Of a DNA stretch of 64,000 nucleotides, positions 47,513-64,000 are shown in pieces. The stretch covers positions 8,170,520 through 8,234,519 of the forward strand of contig CM024176.1 of NCBI GenBank assembly GCA_013433145.1. The letters are read 5' to 3'. Made by a program: the position numbers and the translations under genes. How positions within the stretch are numbered: the first letter of the stretch is position 1; each line of letters starts with the position of its first letter. Below the pieces are notes generated by a model. That model ran no database searches and was not told where the DNA came from. It was given only the letters and a program-made list of their open reading frames with translations. This DNA is from Ascaris suum. Lineage: Eukaryota; Nematoda; Chromadorea; Rhabditida; Ascarididae.

Positions 47513-48427
47513 TAAGCATGAGCCTATAAATCTCGAAATCTCGAACGATAAGAACGTGTTCCCCTAAACTCGAAGGTTTTTCAAATCCACTGGCACGTAC
47601 GTTGCTGCCTCGCCAGCATTAGTTTCCATTCTTCTATGGTCCGCATCGCGTTAACACAACCCCAGGGAACCACAAGAAGCTTCAAATCCCTTCCTCTGAG
47701 AGAATTCAGTAACGAATGGGCCGTGCTTAACTAGAACATTTGTGCGCGCAGAACATCACTGTTACAAGCTCTTCCGGATTTCTATGAAGAAGTAGACGAA
47801 TCCACAGATTGTAAGATCTCTTCGCACAGGAAAGATCCCATTTGTACAGCTATCGTAAGTAGCAAATCAATGCCCCCTTCACTTGCTGGCCTTACAATGA
47901 GCCACTTTCCTCGCTTAGTCCTACCCCCCCCCTTCCCCCTCCCTAGCATTTTCGAAACGAAAAGCCTCTCGTCCCCTTTGTGTTCCTGAGCAAGTGGAAG
48001 TGATTAAAAAGGGAAGCAATTTTTCTCCTACGTAAGCACCGTATACCTAAATAACTCTAGCCTTGTCCCTTCACTGACCATCTGACTTGAAATTATTTAT
48101 GAATTTGTGACGCTTAGACGAGTTTTTGGTATTTCGAAAACGTCATGCACCGAACTAACTCTAGAAGCAAAAACTAGAATTTGCGGAATAAAAGAAAAAC
48201 GGCGCCTGAATGAATTCGACGCCTCCTCCCCATCCATCCTCCTCCCCGGGTTACTAAATGCTAAAAACTGCAAGTCAACTGAGAGTGCAAAAAAAAGGAT
48301 GAAAAAAACATTGTCTTTTTAAGTTCGACAGAAACATCACAAATGCAGCGGTGAAAAAGATCCATAATTCTAAATGTCGCCTTACTCTAATTTCCATCCA
48401 TTTATCCTGTCCTATAAAATAAGATAC

Positions 48428-48523
48428 CTGTAAATGAATAGGAAATACTTCATATGCTTTCCTCACCGTGCACAATGCAGCCAACGTTAAACGCTCGCAA
48501 AAGGGCTCATTTGCCCTTCCTAC
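48428..48523 (-). CDS. Possible internal exon, unidentified
   Basis: 96 bases, phase 0 to 0, between TTGAATCAG and CAG|GTATCT. It encodes NEPFCERLTLAALCTVRKAY and flanking residues. Its acceptor is also a possible donor (GAATCAG|GTAGGA) for the exon-like frame just upstream (48526-48644), so the two readings exclude each other. Confidence 0.35.
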
Positions 48524-48525
48524 CT

Positions 48526-48775
48526 GATTCAATCGCGAAAAAATAAAACACAGCTGTCACTTCCGAATAATGGAAGAAGGGCGGCCATCCTTCCTGCCGA
48601 ATGGTTGCATCACCTTCACAACCTCGCGACGAGTCACGCTGAAAATAGTTTCTGTGAAAATTTTTTAAAAAAAGCCAGAAAACATATTCGATCGGCCGGA
48701 ATAGCAACACCATTATCTCTCGCAGTTGTGACGATATCGTTGCAATTAAAACTCTCTCTAATATCATCGAGGATG
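48526..48775 (-). CDS. Coding-like blocks with faint G-alpha resemblance
   Basis: One minus frame reads CYILDDIRESFNCNDIVTTA, then RDNGVAIPADRICF. A second frame, after ACTATTTTCAG, reads CEGDATIRQEGWPP, then YSEVTAVFYFFAIESG. The order YxLDDI ... DI ... W ... VTA recalls the helical-domain end and switch II of G-protein alpha subunits. The DVGGQ motif and the switch I Arg-Thr are absent and the spacing differs, so at best this is a very divergent or decayed copy, and it may be chance. Confidence 0.2.
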
Positions 48776-48799
48776 TAACAAGCGATCTAATAACACCTC

Positions 48800-51700
48800 A
48801 TCAATGATAAACTTGCACCTTCTGAGAATGCCGCTATGCACTTTCAATGGCATAAGCACAAAAATTCTTTAATATTTTCACAAATGCATGCTGAAATGCA
48901 TTGGTTACCACGCGAATCACACTCGCTATCTTTAAAAAGTCTCTAACGCAGTAACGGGCAAATGATGGGCCGCATCCCTCAAGAAACCAATATGTGTATT
49001 TTAAATTCATCCGTTTTCATCTCAAAAACGCTCATATAATCCGATGAAGAGTACGAGGCCGACTAGGTATATTATAATTAACCATATGAAATTTTAGGAG
49101 AGCTCATTGCAGCGTTGCCCATCACTGCGCTGAAATCAAACTCTGTCATAGATGAAGGCCTATAAAAAAAAGAGCCAATAATACGATGACTTCGGCTGCA
49201 CGAAACTAAATTCAACGTGAGGTACCTGCACTATCATGCCATCTAACTTTTTAGATCTTATCTGTGAAAAAGTGAGTGATTTTATGAAGAAAAGAATACT
49301 AAATTTGTGATGGCTTGATTTCATTGAAGAGTTGAACAATAATAGAAATCATACAATTTACATTTACTTACTGGATGGGAACGAAATAACGGAAGCTCCA
49401 CTTAGCGCGGTATAAGCGCATCGATATCTCTACTTCAACAACCGATTTAAAAAATATGTAACATTCGATGTCAATAGCAAATATAAATAACACGCCCCCA
49501 CTGCACATAACAAACAATGCACACTGAACGATTGCGCAAGAACCGCTTCGAATGCGCGCGGAGCAGAAAATTTGATCCGTGAGACATGATCACTGGTGCT
49601 AATAACTAGGCGATTTGACACAATGATCGCATTGCTGCTGAGGGTGCAAAGACGAGTTTGAGGATTGCTCAGATTTGCTCAGATTATACGAGAAGAGAGG
49701 AGGGCTAGCTGAAACAGAGAGGGAAACATGTGTGATATTCGCACTTCTTCAGAAGGACGTTTGCTCCAAAAATATCTCTTATCCCATTTCAGGTCAATTT
49801 TTGAAGTCGGTGCGTTGTTTTTTTAGGACAATAGAGAGGGGAGGCATAATTTCAATATATGTGAATCTTGAACTCCACACATACACACACATCAGCATCC
49901 TATCTTTGCTGATCAGTTTTAAGATCGAAATGGACTACTTCAGTTGGATGCTCAGGAAAGGGCGCTCATAATCCAGCGAAAGTTCATACATCCTCGTTCT
50001 ATAGGTGCACTCTTACGGCAATTGCTATCGAATTAATCCTTGAACGTTGTTTAGTGCCTTTTCGGTATCGACGAATGCCAGGTTTGAGAGGAGTTTTGTG
50101 CTTTCTTGTTTGTTGACGTAACCGCGGAAAAGCAGTGCTGCTGGCCTCATTGGTTGTTGTTTGCCTATGTTCTGCAAAGGATTAGTCGTTGTTAGAATTT
50201 GTTAAATGTAAGAGAGTTGACAGATGTGACGAAAGTTTTTGAAGCTTTGTCGACCATCTTTTTTTTTCAGAATCGAACTTTTATTCTCCTTCGAACAAAT
50301 AGGAATCACTTTCCTTATCAAGGGTCGACCGAAACTTGAGATGATGATGCATCAGAGAGTCATTTCTCAGGTCACCCTCAATTCAATCGCTTTTCCTTTT
50401 TTATCGAGGATTTTCCTTCGCTTATTATGAAAAAAAAAGTTTGCTTCCCGACTTCTCTGACTAAGGCTGACTTTGCGCGTTCAAGCGACTGCTGAAGCTC
50501 TGGTCAAATGCCGTCAATTCGTGTGCTCAACAATCTTAACAAATTCCTTCCACTTCCGTTTTGTTCGGGGCTGTCTCTCATTTCCTATTGTCAAACAATA
50601 TTGCACCTAATGCGACCTGCGCTCACTTCTTCCTGCGCTTAGCGATGCTTCGACATTTGTGGGCGCTCGTTGACGTGACTTTCGTTGCTGTGAAACTATT
50701 TCGCGTTATTTTGCTCGGCTATGTTACCTATGCTAACTTCACCTCTCTTTTTTTATCAGCAGAATAGATGCAGTCGTTACCGCACTTCTCTGCCTATTTA
50801 AATTACCACTGAATTCACCATTGCTCATTCGATAGCAGTTCTATTTAACTAAGGTATTTTCGTGTTGCTTCTGCCGTAACAGCCGTGTTTCGGCACTGCC
50901 GCTTGGTGTCCCACTTAGTTGTTTTAATACAACGAGTTTTAGATAACACATACCACTTGGTCCCGTCATTTTAACAGGACCACCCCCAGATTACCCTCTT
51001 AGTCAAATGCATCCTACTGTTAGAAAAATTGTGTGACCTAGCCGAGAATAACAGCGGACTTCCGGCGCGAAAGCATGTGTCTACCCCGCTTCAACGTGCA
51101 ATTTATTCATCAGGAATACATCAGCAACACTCTCTTGCCCTACTAAACATCCCATAAGGCAAACTGCTGAACGTTGTCAAATTAGTCGGATGCAATGGGC
51201 ACTGGGGGGCGAAGAGTGGGATGAAATGGAGCAAGTGCTTTACAAAAATAGGTGACGCTCTATGGAAAGGTCCGGGGAAAAAGCAGTTACCAAGTGTTGC
51301 ATTCACGGTGTATAAAATACTTTCTAAGTCACCGATTTACAGACATCGGGAGCTCAAGAACTAAGCTATGAGTTCAGCGTGAAAGAGCTCAAATTTAGAG
51401 GTCATACAACGCAACCCGTCTCAGCAATACAAGCTAACGAAGGTCAGATATCAGCTGTCTCGGCAATTAGGCTATTTGAAGTTGCTCCAGAATATTCTGC
51501 TGGATTTCAACTCGTATACATGTGTACAATCCACGACTGCAGTAGAAACAATGGCCAACCGTTCAGCGTTTCTTAAAATGACTACTCACCCGCCTGATGC
51601 TGTTAAATGAGCTTAAAAGATGTGTGACCGGTGAATTACAAAGGCGCAGGATTACAACAGTACGTTAGAATAGTCATGGACTTGGTATGACAGAGCTGCT

Positions 51701-52433
51701 CACTAACTATAATACTCAACGCTGCTAGTATGCATGAGAACTAGAGAAATGCGATGCACAAAACAGTTACGAGTGGAGTGCTGCGAATGCTCAGTGACTA
51801 CATTCAACTCCACAGCTTTTATGAGTGCAGCTCAACATACTGAATGAAATCGTACTGCTGAGCTGCTAAGCTTAAATCGTACGCTCATTTACCAAACTCA
51901 ACATCGCTCAAGTGCAGCCTGAAGTCGTTCTTGTACTCTAAAGGCAATCATGCAGCCCTGTAAACGCAGTTTATTATTTAACCTGCAGTTATGTAATGAA
52001 TCGCACCATTTCAGGTATGCCGAATTGTCTATAAGCGTAACGATGGCCAACCTAGTTTCATCTGATAATATCAGCAGCTTCAAAAGCGCTCACAAATCGC
52101 TGATTTGGGATGTGTGGAATATTTGCTCGCAACGCTGAACCTCTAGTTCACTCTCAACTAGCTATGCAAATAGAATATCAGACCTGCACATCGCCTCACC
52201 GACGAAAAAAACAAAACGTCCATTGGAATCATATCTTCCATTTAAGCTCCCACGCACCACTTTCGCTGTAAACTTCACACTCACGTGCGCAAAACAACTG
52301 AAGATGGTGTTAACCGCACATAAAGCAACCAAACAAATGCAATTGACTGAACAAGAGGGTGCTATGCTCTTTACAGCGTTCACTAAATGGCGCGCAGCAT
52401 GTACCAACTGCGATCAAAATTTGACAAGCATAC
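48800..52433. other. No gene recognised
   Basis: Short unsupported frames only. I see no splice-bounded exon with a familiar motif in this stretch. Confidence 0.35.
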
Positions 52434-52571
52434 CTATTTATACCACAATTCCCAAGTGGTGAAAGGCGGTAGTAAAAATAGCGAACCCTGCTCTGTAGCT
52501 CATTGATGCTTCCTTCAGTGGGTAATTCAAAACCGAGGGATGAATAAGTTCTGATAACAGCGAATTCCCCT
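52434..52571 (-). CDS. Internal exon of an unidentified gene
   Basis: 138 bases, phase 2 to phase 2, between ATGTTTTTAG and AATAG|GTATGC. It reads GEFAVIRTYSSLGFELPTEG, then INELQSRVRYFYYRLSPLGN. Both splice sites are good and the composition is protein-like. Neighbouring exons were not found. Confidence 0.4.
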
Positions 52572-52579
52572 CTAAAAAC

Positions 52580-58400
<5,821 letters not shown>

Positions 58401-58480
58401 ACTGTTATGGTCACTTCGATAGTGTTATGGTCACTTCGATAGTGTTATGGTCACTTCGATAGTGTTATGGTCACTTCGAT
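58401..58480. repeat. Tandem repeat, 20-bp unit, four copies
   Basis: The unit AGTGTTATGGTCACTTCGAT occurs four times head to tail; the first copy starts ACTG instead of AGTG. A degenerate fifth copy (AGGGCTACGGTCA) follows. Confidence 0.97.
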
Positions 58481-58958
58481 AGGGCTACGGTCAATCATGG
58501 TTGGCACCGTTTTATGCGACTCACATTTTATAGAGATGAGACTTTTGTAGAAAGACTCTTCGGATGCTTCTATTCATTGAAATATGAAAGCACTATTGCA
58601 TGTTTTATCACTTGATTTTAGCTTATCAATTTGGATGACATAACTAACCGAATGCAAAGTGTGTAGGGAATTAAATCCACTTGCTTTGATACATTTCGAA
58701 TTAATCGAATGAGCTGAATTGCGCAAAGAAGTTTGTCAAGTTAGGCCCAGATATTTGCGCCGAGCTATATCAATGCTACCGGCTGATTGCCATCTTAGTA
58801 TATTCGAAATTAAAGTGCTCAGTACTTCGTGGTGGAGCAGCATCTTCATACCTTGTTTTGGTTCTCATAGGTCGTAAGATATTCAATTTTCACTTCTGGT
58901 ATAGTCGCGAGCAAGTGCCCATCCGCTAAAACGACACATTTTTTGGGCAAGATTCCCG

Positions 58959-58964
58959 TTTATT
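58959..58964 (-). terminator. Poly(A) signal AATAAA for the 59 kb minus gene
   Basis: A canonical hexamer 81 bases after the TAG at 59045. Confidence 0.45.
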
Positions 58965-59044
58965 ACTACGATGTGGAAATGAAACAGGATCCTTACGTTG
59001 TTCGTAAACTTGGATGGGACTGGAGTGAAGTTCAGGCGTTCCTG

Positions 59045-59278
59045 CTAACGGAGAGTTTTTATCATCGAAGCAGCCATCGCCGATATAATGTCTTTCGAAT
59101 CATAATGCATCTCGTCTCGTAAAGTAAGAATGAGATGAGCAAACAACTGGTCGTCGATTAGTCGTGGAAGGGTCGATGTTTGCACGTTGAATGAACCGGT
59201 CGTCTCGAAAAATACGCACAAGTGGACAGTACGTCCGAAAGCACACAGACGGATATCGAGGTCGAGCAGATGGACCGA
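59045..59278 (-). CDS. 3' terminal exon of an unidentified gene
   Basis: 234 bases open in phase 0 after GTCTATGCAG, ending in TAG. It reads SVHLLDLDIRLCAFGRTVHL, then ETTGSFNVQTSTLPRLIDDQ, LFAHLILTLRDEMHYDSKDI and AMAASMIKTLR. Codon choice is balanced, a poly(A) signal follows at the usual distance, and the acceptor sits next to a GC-rich block. I cannot name the family. Upstream exons are not established. Confidence 0.5.
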   Translation of the reverse strand, partial: SVHLLDLDIRLCAFGRTVHLCVFFETTGSFNVQTSTLPRLIDDQLFAHLILTLRDEMHYDSKDIISAMAASMIKTLR

Positions 59279-59284
59279 CTGCAT

Positions 59285-59415
59285 AGACTACTTGATGTGA
59301 CGTCACTGCAGGGCGGGACCTAAGGGTCACGACAGATGCCAAGCCCCACTCAGTAGACGTCACGAAAGCGCCATGAGCGCTGCCCAGGCGGCTAACTCCA
59401 GGTGAGGCACTCATG
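59285..59415. repeat. GC-rich block with TGACGTCA palindrome, probable repeat
   Basis: A sharp GC-rich block next to the exon above. It contains the 8-base palindrome TGACGTCA (the CREB/ATF site consensus) and a second GACGTC. It may be a dispersed element or a regulatory block; only the composition and palindromes are seen. Confidence 0.35.
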
Positions 59416-59446
59416 CTTACTTAAATAACGAATGGCCTCGGCAGGC

Positions 59447-59917
59447 TCAAGTTGTGTTCTCAGCGTCCTTTGTTTTAGAGTACTCTCTTGCGTTGGAAAG
59501 TTGAGACAATAATAATATATGCTTCCCCTGCATTCCTGGTTTACTCAATGCATCTTTATTCGCCTTAGTGCAGCTTTCTATATACTTGGTTAGGTGGTCG
59601 TGTTTTCCAATAAAAGGCCCCATTATGTTGGATTGGAGAGGTTCGACCAAATCACGCAAACAGCCCGATTTCCTTTCGCGAAAACAATTGTCTCTTTCAA
59701 CATTCTCACATTAACGGCAGCAGTCTTCTCCATGTCGGTTACCTGTGAGTCGTTATGATTCTTGAGGTGATTTCGATTCGTTCAGTTCAACTTCCAGTGT
59801 GGATGTTGATCTGCGTCTGATTGTTTCTCCTACAGGTGGATGATTGCCCGCTCTCAGTTTTACAACTTCACTTCTGACTTCCTTCTCTACTAGAATGCGG
59901 CGTTGATTTGTGTCCAT
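59447..59917 (-). pseudogene. Coding sequence broken across three frames
   Basis: Frame 1, 59917-59753: ATG, 54 codons, including RRILVEKEVRSEVVKLRAGN and PPVGETIRRRSTSTLEVELN, then TAA. Frame 2, about 59750-59650: DMEKTAAVNVRMLKETIVFA. Frame 3, about 59690-59447: GCLRDLVEPLQSNIMGPFIG, KHDHLTKYIESCTKANKDAL and on to TGA. Each block is rich in charged residues and looks truly coding, and the blocks follow directly. This fits a decayed helical protein (a retroelement Gag-like protein is one possibility) or a gene with indel errors. A donor-like CACAG|GTAACC between frames 1 and 2 also allows splicing. Confidence 0.35.
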
Positions 59918-59919
59918 AG

Positions 59920-62900
59920 GTTATGTATTGTGCTCAACGTCAGATCATCTCTTCAAAAAGCTACAATATACTTGCAGAGCTCCTATAAATAACCGCAGGG
60001 GCTCATACTCGTCAGGTCACCATCAATGACTTAGCAGGCGCATAACTAACTAACGCCGTGGACTCGAGTGTGCGAAAATATTCAGGTGATATTCTGTGTT
60101 CAGCTGTCTATACGTGTAAGAACTATATTATCTGCAGCAAATCTACTTCGTGACAAACTGCCTTCAGATTTGCTTTCTCTTTCCTTTTGAAATGTTCGGA
60201 AAACAGATACTGCTTTTGCTCGGAGAAATTTGCTTCCTATAAATTCCCACCCTTATCCTATTTGTTAGAAGTCATTGCACCTTTATCGCATTTGTAACAG
60301 AGTTAGAAGTCTTTACACCTTGTTGAGATTTTGAGAATAAAAATAGCCCCATCCTCGATGAAATCCCTTCTAAAATCATTTAGAAATTTTTATACGGGTT
60401 TAATTCCACGTATCGCCGTATGTTCCAAAGGCTCCTAACAGAGCATGAGGCGGATGTAAAGAAAGGCCCATTTCCCACCTTGAATTTTCACGGTAACATA
60501 GATCTGAATTCTGGACAATCGACTCTGCTTCTTCTGTTGTAAAGAAGTAGCTGATGATTTGTACGAAAATTATCCATTCGGGATGAGCCGAGACTTATAA
60601 CTTATGACGAAAAGCGTTCTATACATATGACCCCAAGAATTACCCCCTTCCTTCTGTATAGAATGCTTGAAATGAAGCAATCATTGCATTGGAATAGATT
60701 CTTGTTGACAGAACTCTTGCAAATATTTTGTTGAAAATTAGAGGCCGTCGATTTTCTCGTCGTATTGATATTGTGCGTCCCACAGGGTCGACCACATCTT
60801 CAATTAATTATAGCTTTAATATTTTCAAAATCGGAAATTGCGATTTCACGCTAAAATAACTACAGGTAACTCAAAAGATGGGCAAACGATTGATCGCATT
60901 GTACTGCCAACAATCATATCAAGATCACTTCTCGGCAGGAATAAAAACTTAATGTGCGCTGTAAACACTCAAATGTTGCATTTTTACATGTATGACCATT
61001 CCAAAAGTAACTTTTACGAGCTCTTTTCGGACGTGCCTTGAGCTCATCATTGAACCTCTTGTTAAGCACATGTTACCTTGGAGGTACCTTTATTTCAAAA
61101 CGTTATTTTTCATTTCACTAATGATCAAGTGACCAATTCACAATGTACACATGGAAAGCAAATTTCGTTGTAAAAACTCAAAGAACGAGGAAGTACTTAG
61201 AGTGCGCTAAAAAAAAAAAAACGCTTACGAGACGAGAATGGACAGAAGAGAGCACGAGATGATCCACTTTTCGCTTGTTCCGACCGCGATTGAAATTGTT
61301 GTAATCTCTATACCGTCAAGGAAATATTTTCCCATAAAATGGGTGTACTACGAATCATGCATGTAACTTTACAACGTTCTGAAGCAATAACGAGCACTTG
61401 TTTAATGCATATTTGAAGGAAACTTCGGAAACTGCTTACTGTTCCATGTTTCACGCTTCACGTTTGAATTCAGAGAGGCTCATGAGCCTCCCATGAAGTT
61501 GTAGTCATCGACTTTTGCCGTCTGTTTGTGGGATTATATGCACCATCTTTAATACAACAAGGAAGTATCAGGAGTAGCCATTTTTGTTTACAAGACGTGC
61601 CAGTTCATCTTACAGCACTTCCTCGGTAATTTTTGCAGCAACTCTCTTCATTTATGCGTTTTTCTACGCCATCCGCTTTGTCATTGCTGACGACCTTAGC
61701 AAATGTGCAATTCCACCTCTGGTTGTTTAAGTGATATATATGATAGGTCTTGTTAATGGTCTGTTTAGTAGTGTCTGATAATGAGTGTGTTCTATAAACA
61801 ACTGATCCCTCAAACATTATATATCGTCGCGATATCTTCCTTTCGCAGTTGTCATTCATTAAATTGTCTACCGAAACAGCCGTCGGTCTTTCAACGAGTC
61901 CCAGCTAAATTCTCCCCATATCGTTGAGTACCGCTGGAATCAAATTCATTAATTTTTACTATAGGCGCGAAGTTTGATTGAGTGCGATCTTTATAAGCTT
62001 GAATTGGAGATGAAATTCCTTGGAATCGAATTTATTCGGTTAGCCTTGTGTGACGATGCTGGAATTCATTTTTCACGCGCATGAATAATCTTATGCTAAC
62101 TTCAGTGCTCAGATAATAATTATATTCTTTCATATATGAATAAATTTCACCTATGTTCGTGTGACATAGATTCGATATGTGTATATAGCGGTTTCGCAAA
62201 TATTTGCAACATTTAGCGCTAACGAATGCGCGGAAGTATACAAAAGGCGGCACGCGATATATCAGACTTCGCAACGTGTGTGGCGTATTTGTTTTTGCTT
62301 TTCAGTGCAAGTGATGCACACTTAGTGAACGAAATTGTGTCGTTCCTCGTTGCGCTGTCCACCCATATGTCCACTTTCTTCGTTTAGTGTCCATCCGTCT
62401 TCTTTGTCGACCTTATTTCATCCACTTCGCACTCATTTAAGTTTACTTTTCTTTCTCAAGATTGCGCACTCGGCACGCGTATCAAATAGTGTAAATAAAC
62501 ACTTATTTAATCAGTCATTACGCAATAGCGAATCTTTACAGCGCTATAACTTACTATACGATTCGCTTCGGCACAACATCATGATGATTCATATGTTGAT
62601 GCTTTATGCCTGAGCAAAGTGCAGGTTGACCACCGAAGCTTGCGTGATGAATATTTAAGGGCGTGTTGCATTCGATTAATACTTGCAAATGCAAATCGCA
62701 TAGCTCCGACTTCATGCCTATGCGTATATGGGCATTTATAAGGTTGCACCGGTACTCCACATGTGGCATGCCGGAATTCTGGAGTTTCGTTGCAGCAACC
62801 GAAAACATAAAGGTGGTGCCATAGAAGACGTTTAGAAAGCTCTAATGTCATTTGGCGTCATATGCACCATTTCGGGTGACGCTGGCTAGAACACCGAAAA

Positions 62901-63529
62901 GTAGAATATTTCTTTCGACGAGTCGAAAATAATTTCAGGTGTTCTGAGGCTTCTTCATTGTCAAAGTTGAGAGAGTTTTCGCTGTTGTGGCAAATTTTCC
63001 TGATAGGTCCATTCTAGACGGGCTGAGCCTCGTCACCAGCAATTTGGCAGGAAGCATTTGAAGAGACGGATGAGACACCTACCACATTTTCATGGCCTCT
63101 TGTATACAGACAAAAAATACATATGCGTGCGCGAATGAGAAAAAGAAATTTCCCAGTGATGAGTTTATGGGTGCATTCACTCCAGAGGTTCCATGTTTTT
63201 GTTCCTTTTGTTTTTAATTGCTGCTGCTCCACGACTTTTGCCTTTTTCCTTGAGCGTTTGGACAGAAACAAACAAAGGAATGTTGCAAAGTCACGCATGC
63301 AAAGTAGGGTCTTCTTGGGCGCAGTCTTAATATCGTTTAGCGGAAGACGGTTGGGCTGAAACGTACATTGTAAATGCGCAGAATAACGATGGAAGGAGTA
63401 TGTGATGAAGAGACCAGTTTATCTTGAGGAAAGCTTTTCTTGCAATAGAACCAAGTGGCCGCAGTCCAGCCCCGTCCACCTACCCGAATTCCTCTTTCAA
63501 ACTCGCCCGGTCAAGTATTCTATCTATAG
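59920..63529. other. No gene recognised
   Basis: Short frames on both strands. A basic minus-strand run (KRSRKKAKVVEQQQLKTKG) lies near 63190-63250 without splice support. Otherwise nothing supported. Confidence 0.35.
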
Positions 63530-63703
63530 ATACAAATGCGTTTTCGTCTCGACTATGTCCAACCACATCTTACCACTTATGACCAAATGGTGGCGTTGTC
63601 TTCTATTTGCTTCCCTGAATTTTATTGTCTCAGTAGTCAGCTCAGAAATTTACAGGTTCTTCAGGACCTGAGTTCTAGTTCGGAATGCTCAAATGGTGGA
63701 AAG
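63530..63703 (+). CDS. Internal exon of an unidentified gene
   Basis: 174 bases, phase 0 to 0, between TATCTATAG and AAAG|GTACTT. It reads MRFRLDYVQPHLTTYDQMVA, then FPEFYCLSSQLRNLQVLQDL. A different frame just upstream (63405-63510, MKRPVYLEESFSCNRTKWPQ) is also open, and the two cannot be joined by an intron of normal size. The family is not recognised. Confidence 0.35.
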
Positions 63704-64000
63704 GTACTTGATAGAGAGGTAACGAAGTCATCTTTTGTATTTCTGTGTTGAAAACTAAAATTCTCGTCGATATTACGAATTGCTTCGAACCCAATAAGCC
63801 CTCTTTCCAACGAAAGCAGCTAAGAACTTGAGGAGTGGATGGGGAGGGGAAGGAGGAGGGAAGAGGGGTTAGGGCACAGTTAATGCTCTGACTTGTTCAC
63901 ATGAGAGATAGAGGAATTTAAAGCGCGAAAGGCGACACTAATGGCTACGTGTCCCTTCAAATCGTTAAAAGCAGAGTTCATTAAGGTCAACCCGTGGAGC
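63704..64000. other. Right edge, purine-rich, no gene recognised
   Basis: Includes a GGAGGGG/GAAGGAGG-rich stretch near 63840-63875. Any continuation of the preceding exon was not found. Confidence 0.4.

Overview
The window looks like nematode nuclear DNA, most likely a clade V (strongylid-type) worm. It is AT-rich. Where genes can be read they are split into small exons by introns of roughly 60-80 bases or by much longer ones, acceptors are of the TTTTCAG type, and one recognisable gene is a nematode TWK-class two-pore potassium channel. There are no bacterial operons, rRNA genes or CRISPR arrays. Most of the window is intronic or intergenic.

Two genes can be named from sequence. At the left edge (536-658, minus) is the first coding exon of a sodium/calcium exchanger (NCX): a signal peptide and the short Cys-containing ectodomain just before the first membrane helix. 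The rest of that gene lies off the left edge. From 29562 down to 20611 (minus) is a TWK channel gene spread over about 9 kb. Exons carry M1, pore 1 (TIGYGD), M2, M3, pore 2 (TIGFGD), M4 and a cytoplasmic tail, with a poly(A) signal about 80 bases after the stop. Reading frames agree across all junctions except one, where a small exon seems to be missing from my model. Both selectivity-filter glycine codons are interrupted by a phase-1 intron at the same place.

Other stretches carry convincing exons of genes I cannot name. The best is a four-exon, phase-consistent chain at 46136-45412 (minus). Three terminal exons have a poly(A) signal about 75-85 bases after the stop: 14289-14438 (plus), 38281-38646 (plus) and 59278-59045 (minus). 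Single exons with good splice sites sit near 37.9, 44.4, 48.4, 52.5 and 63.5 kb. Some coding-looking blocks change frame or carry in-frame stops (32.7-33.1, 35.6-36.2, 59.4-59.9 kb) and may be decayed genes or contain assembly errors.

Repeats include three (TA)n arrays of about 140-170 bases, a four-copy 20-base tandem repeat, a perfect 41-base inverted repeat with an 8-base loop, two poly-C runs, a tRNA-promoter-like (SINE-like) pair near 47.2 kb, and three GC-rich islands that look like dispersed repeats. The identified genes are both membrane ion-transport proteins, but nothing in the sequence shows that they act together.
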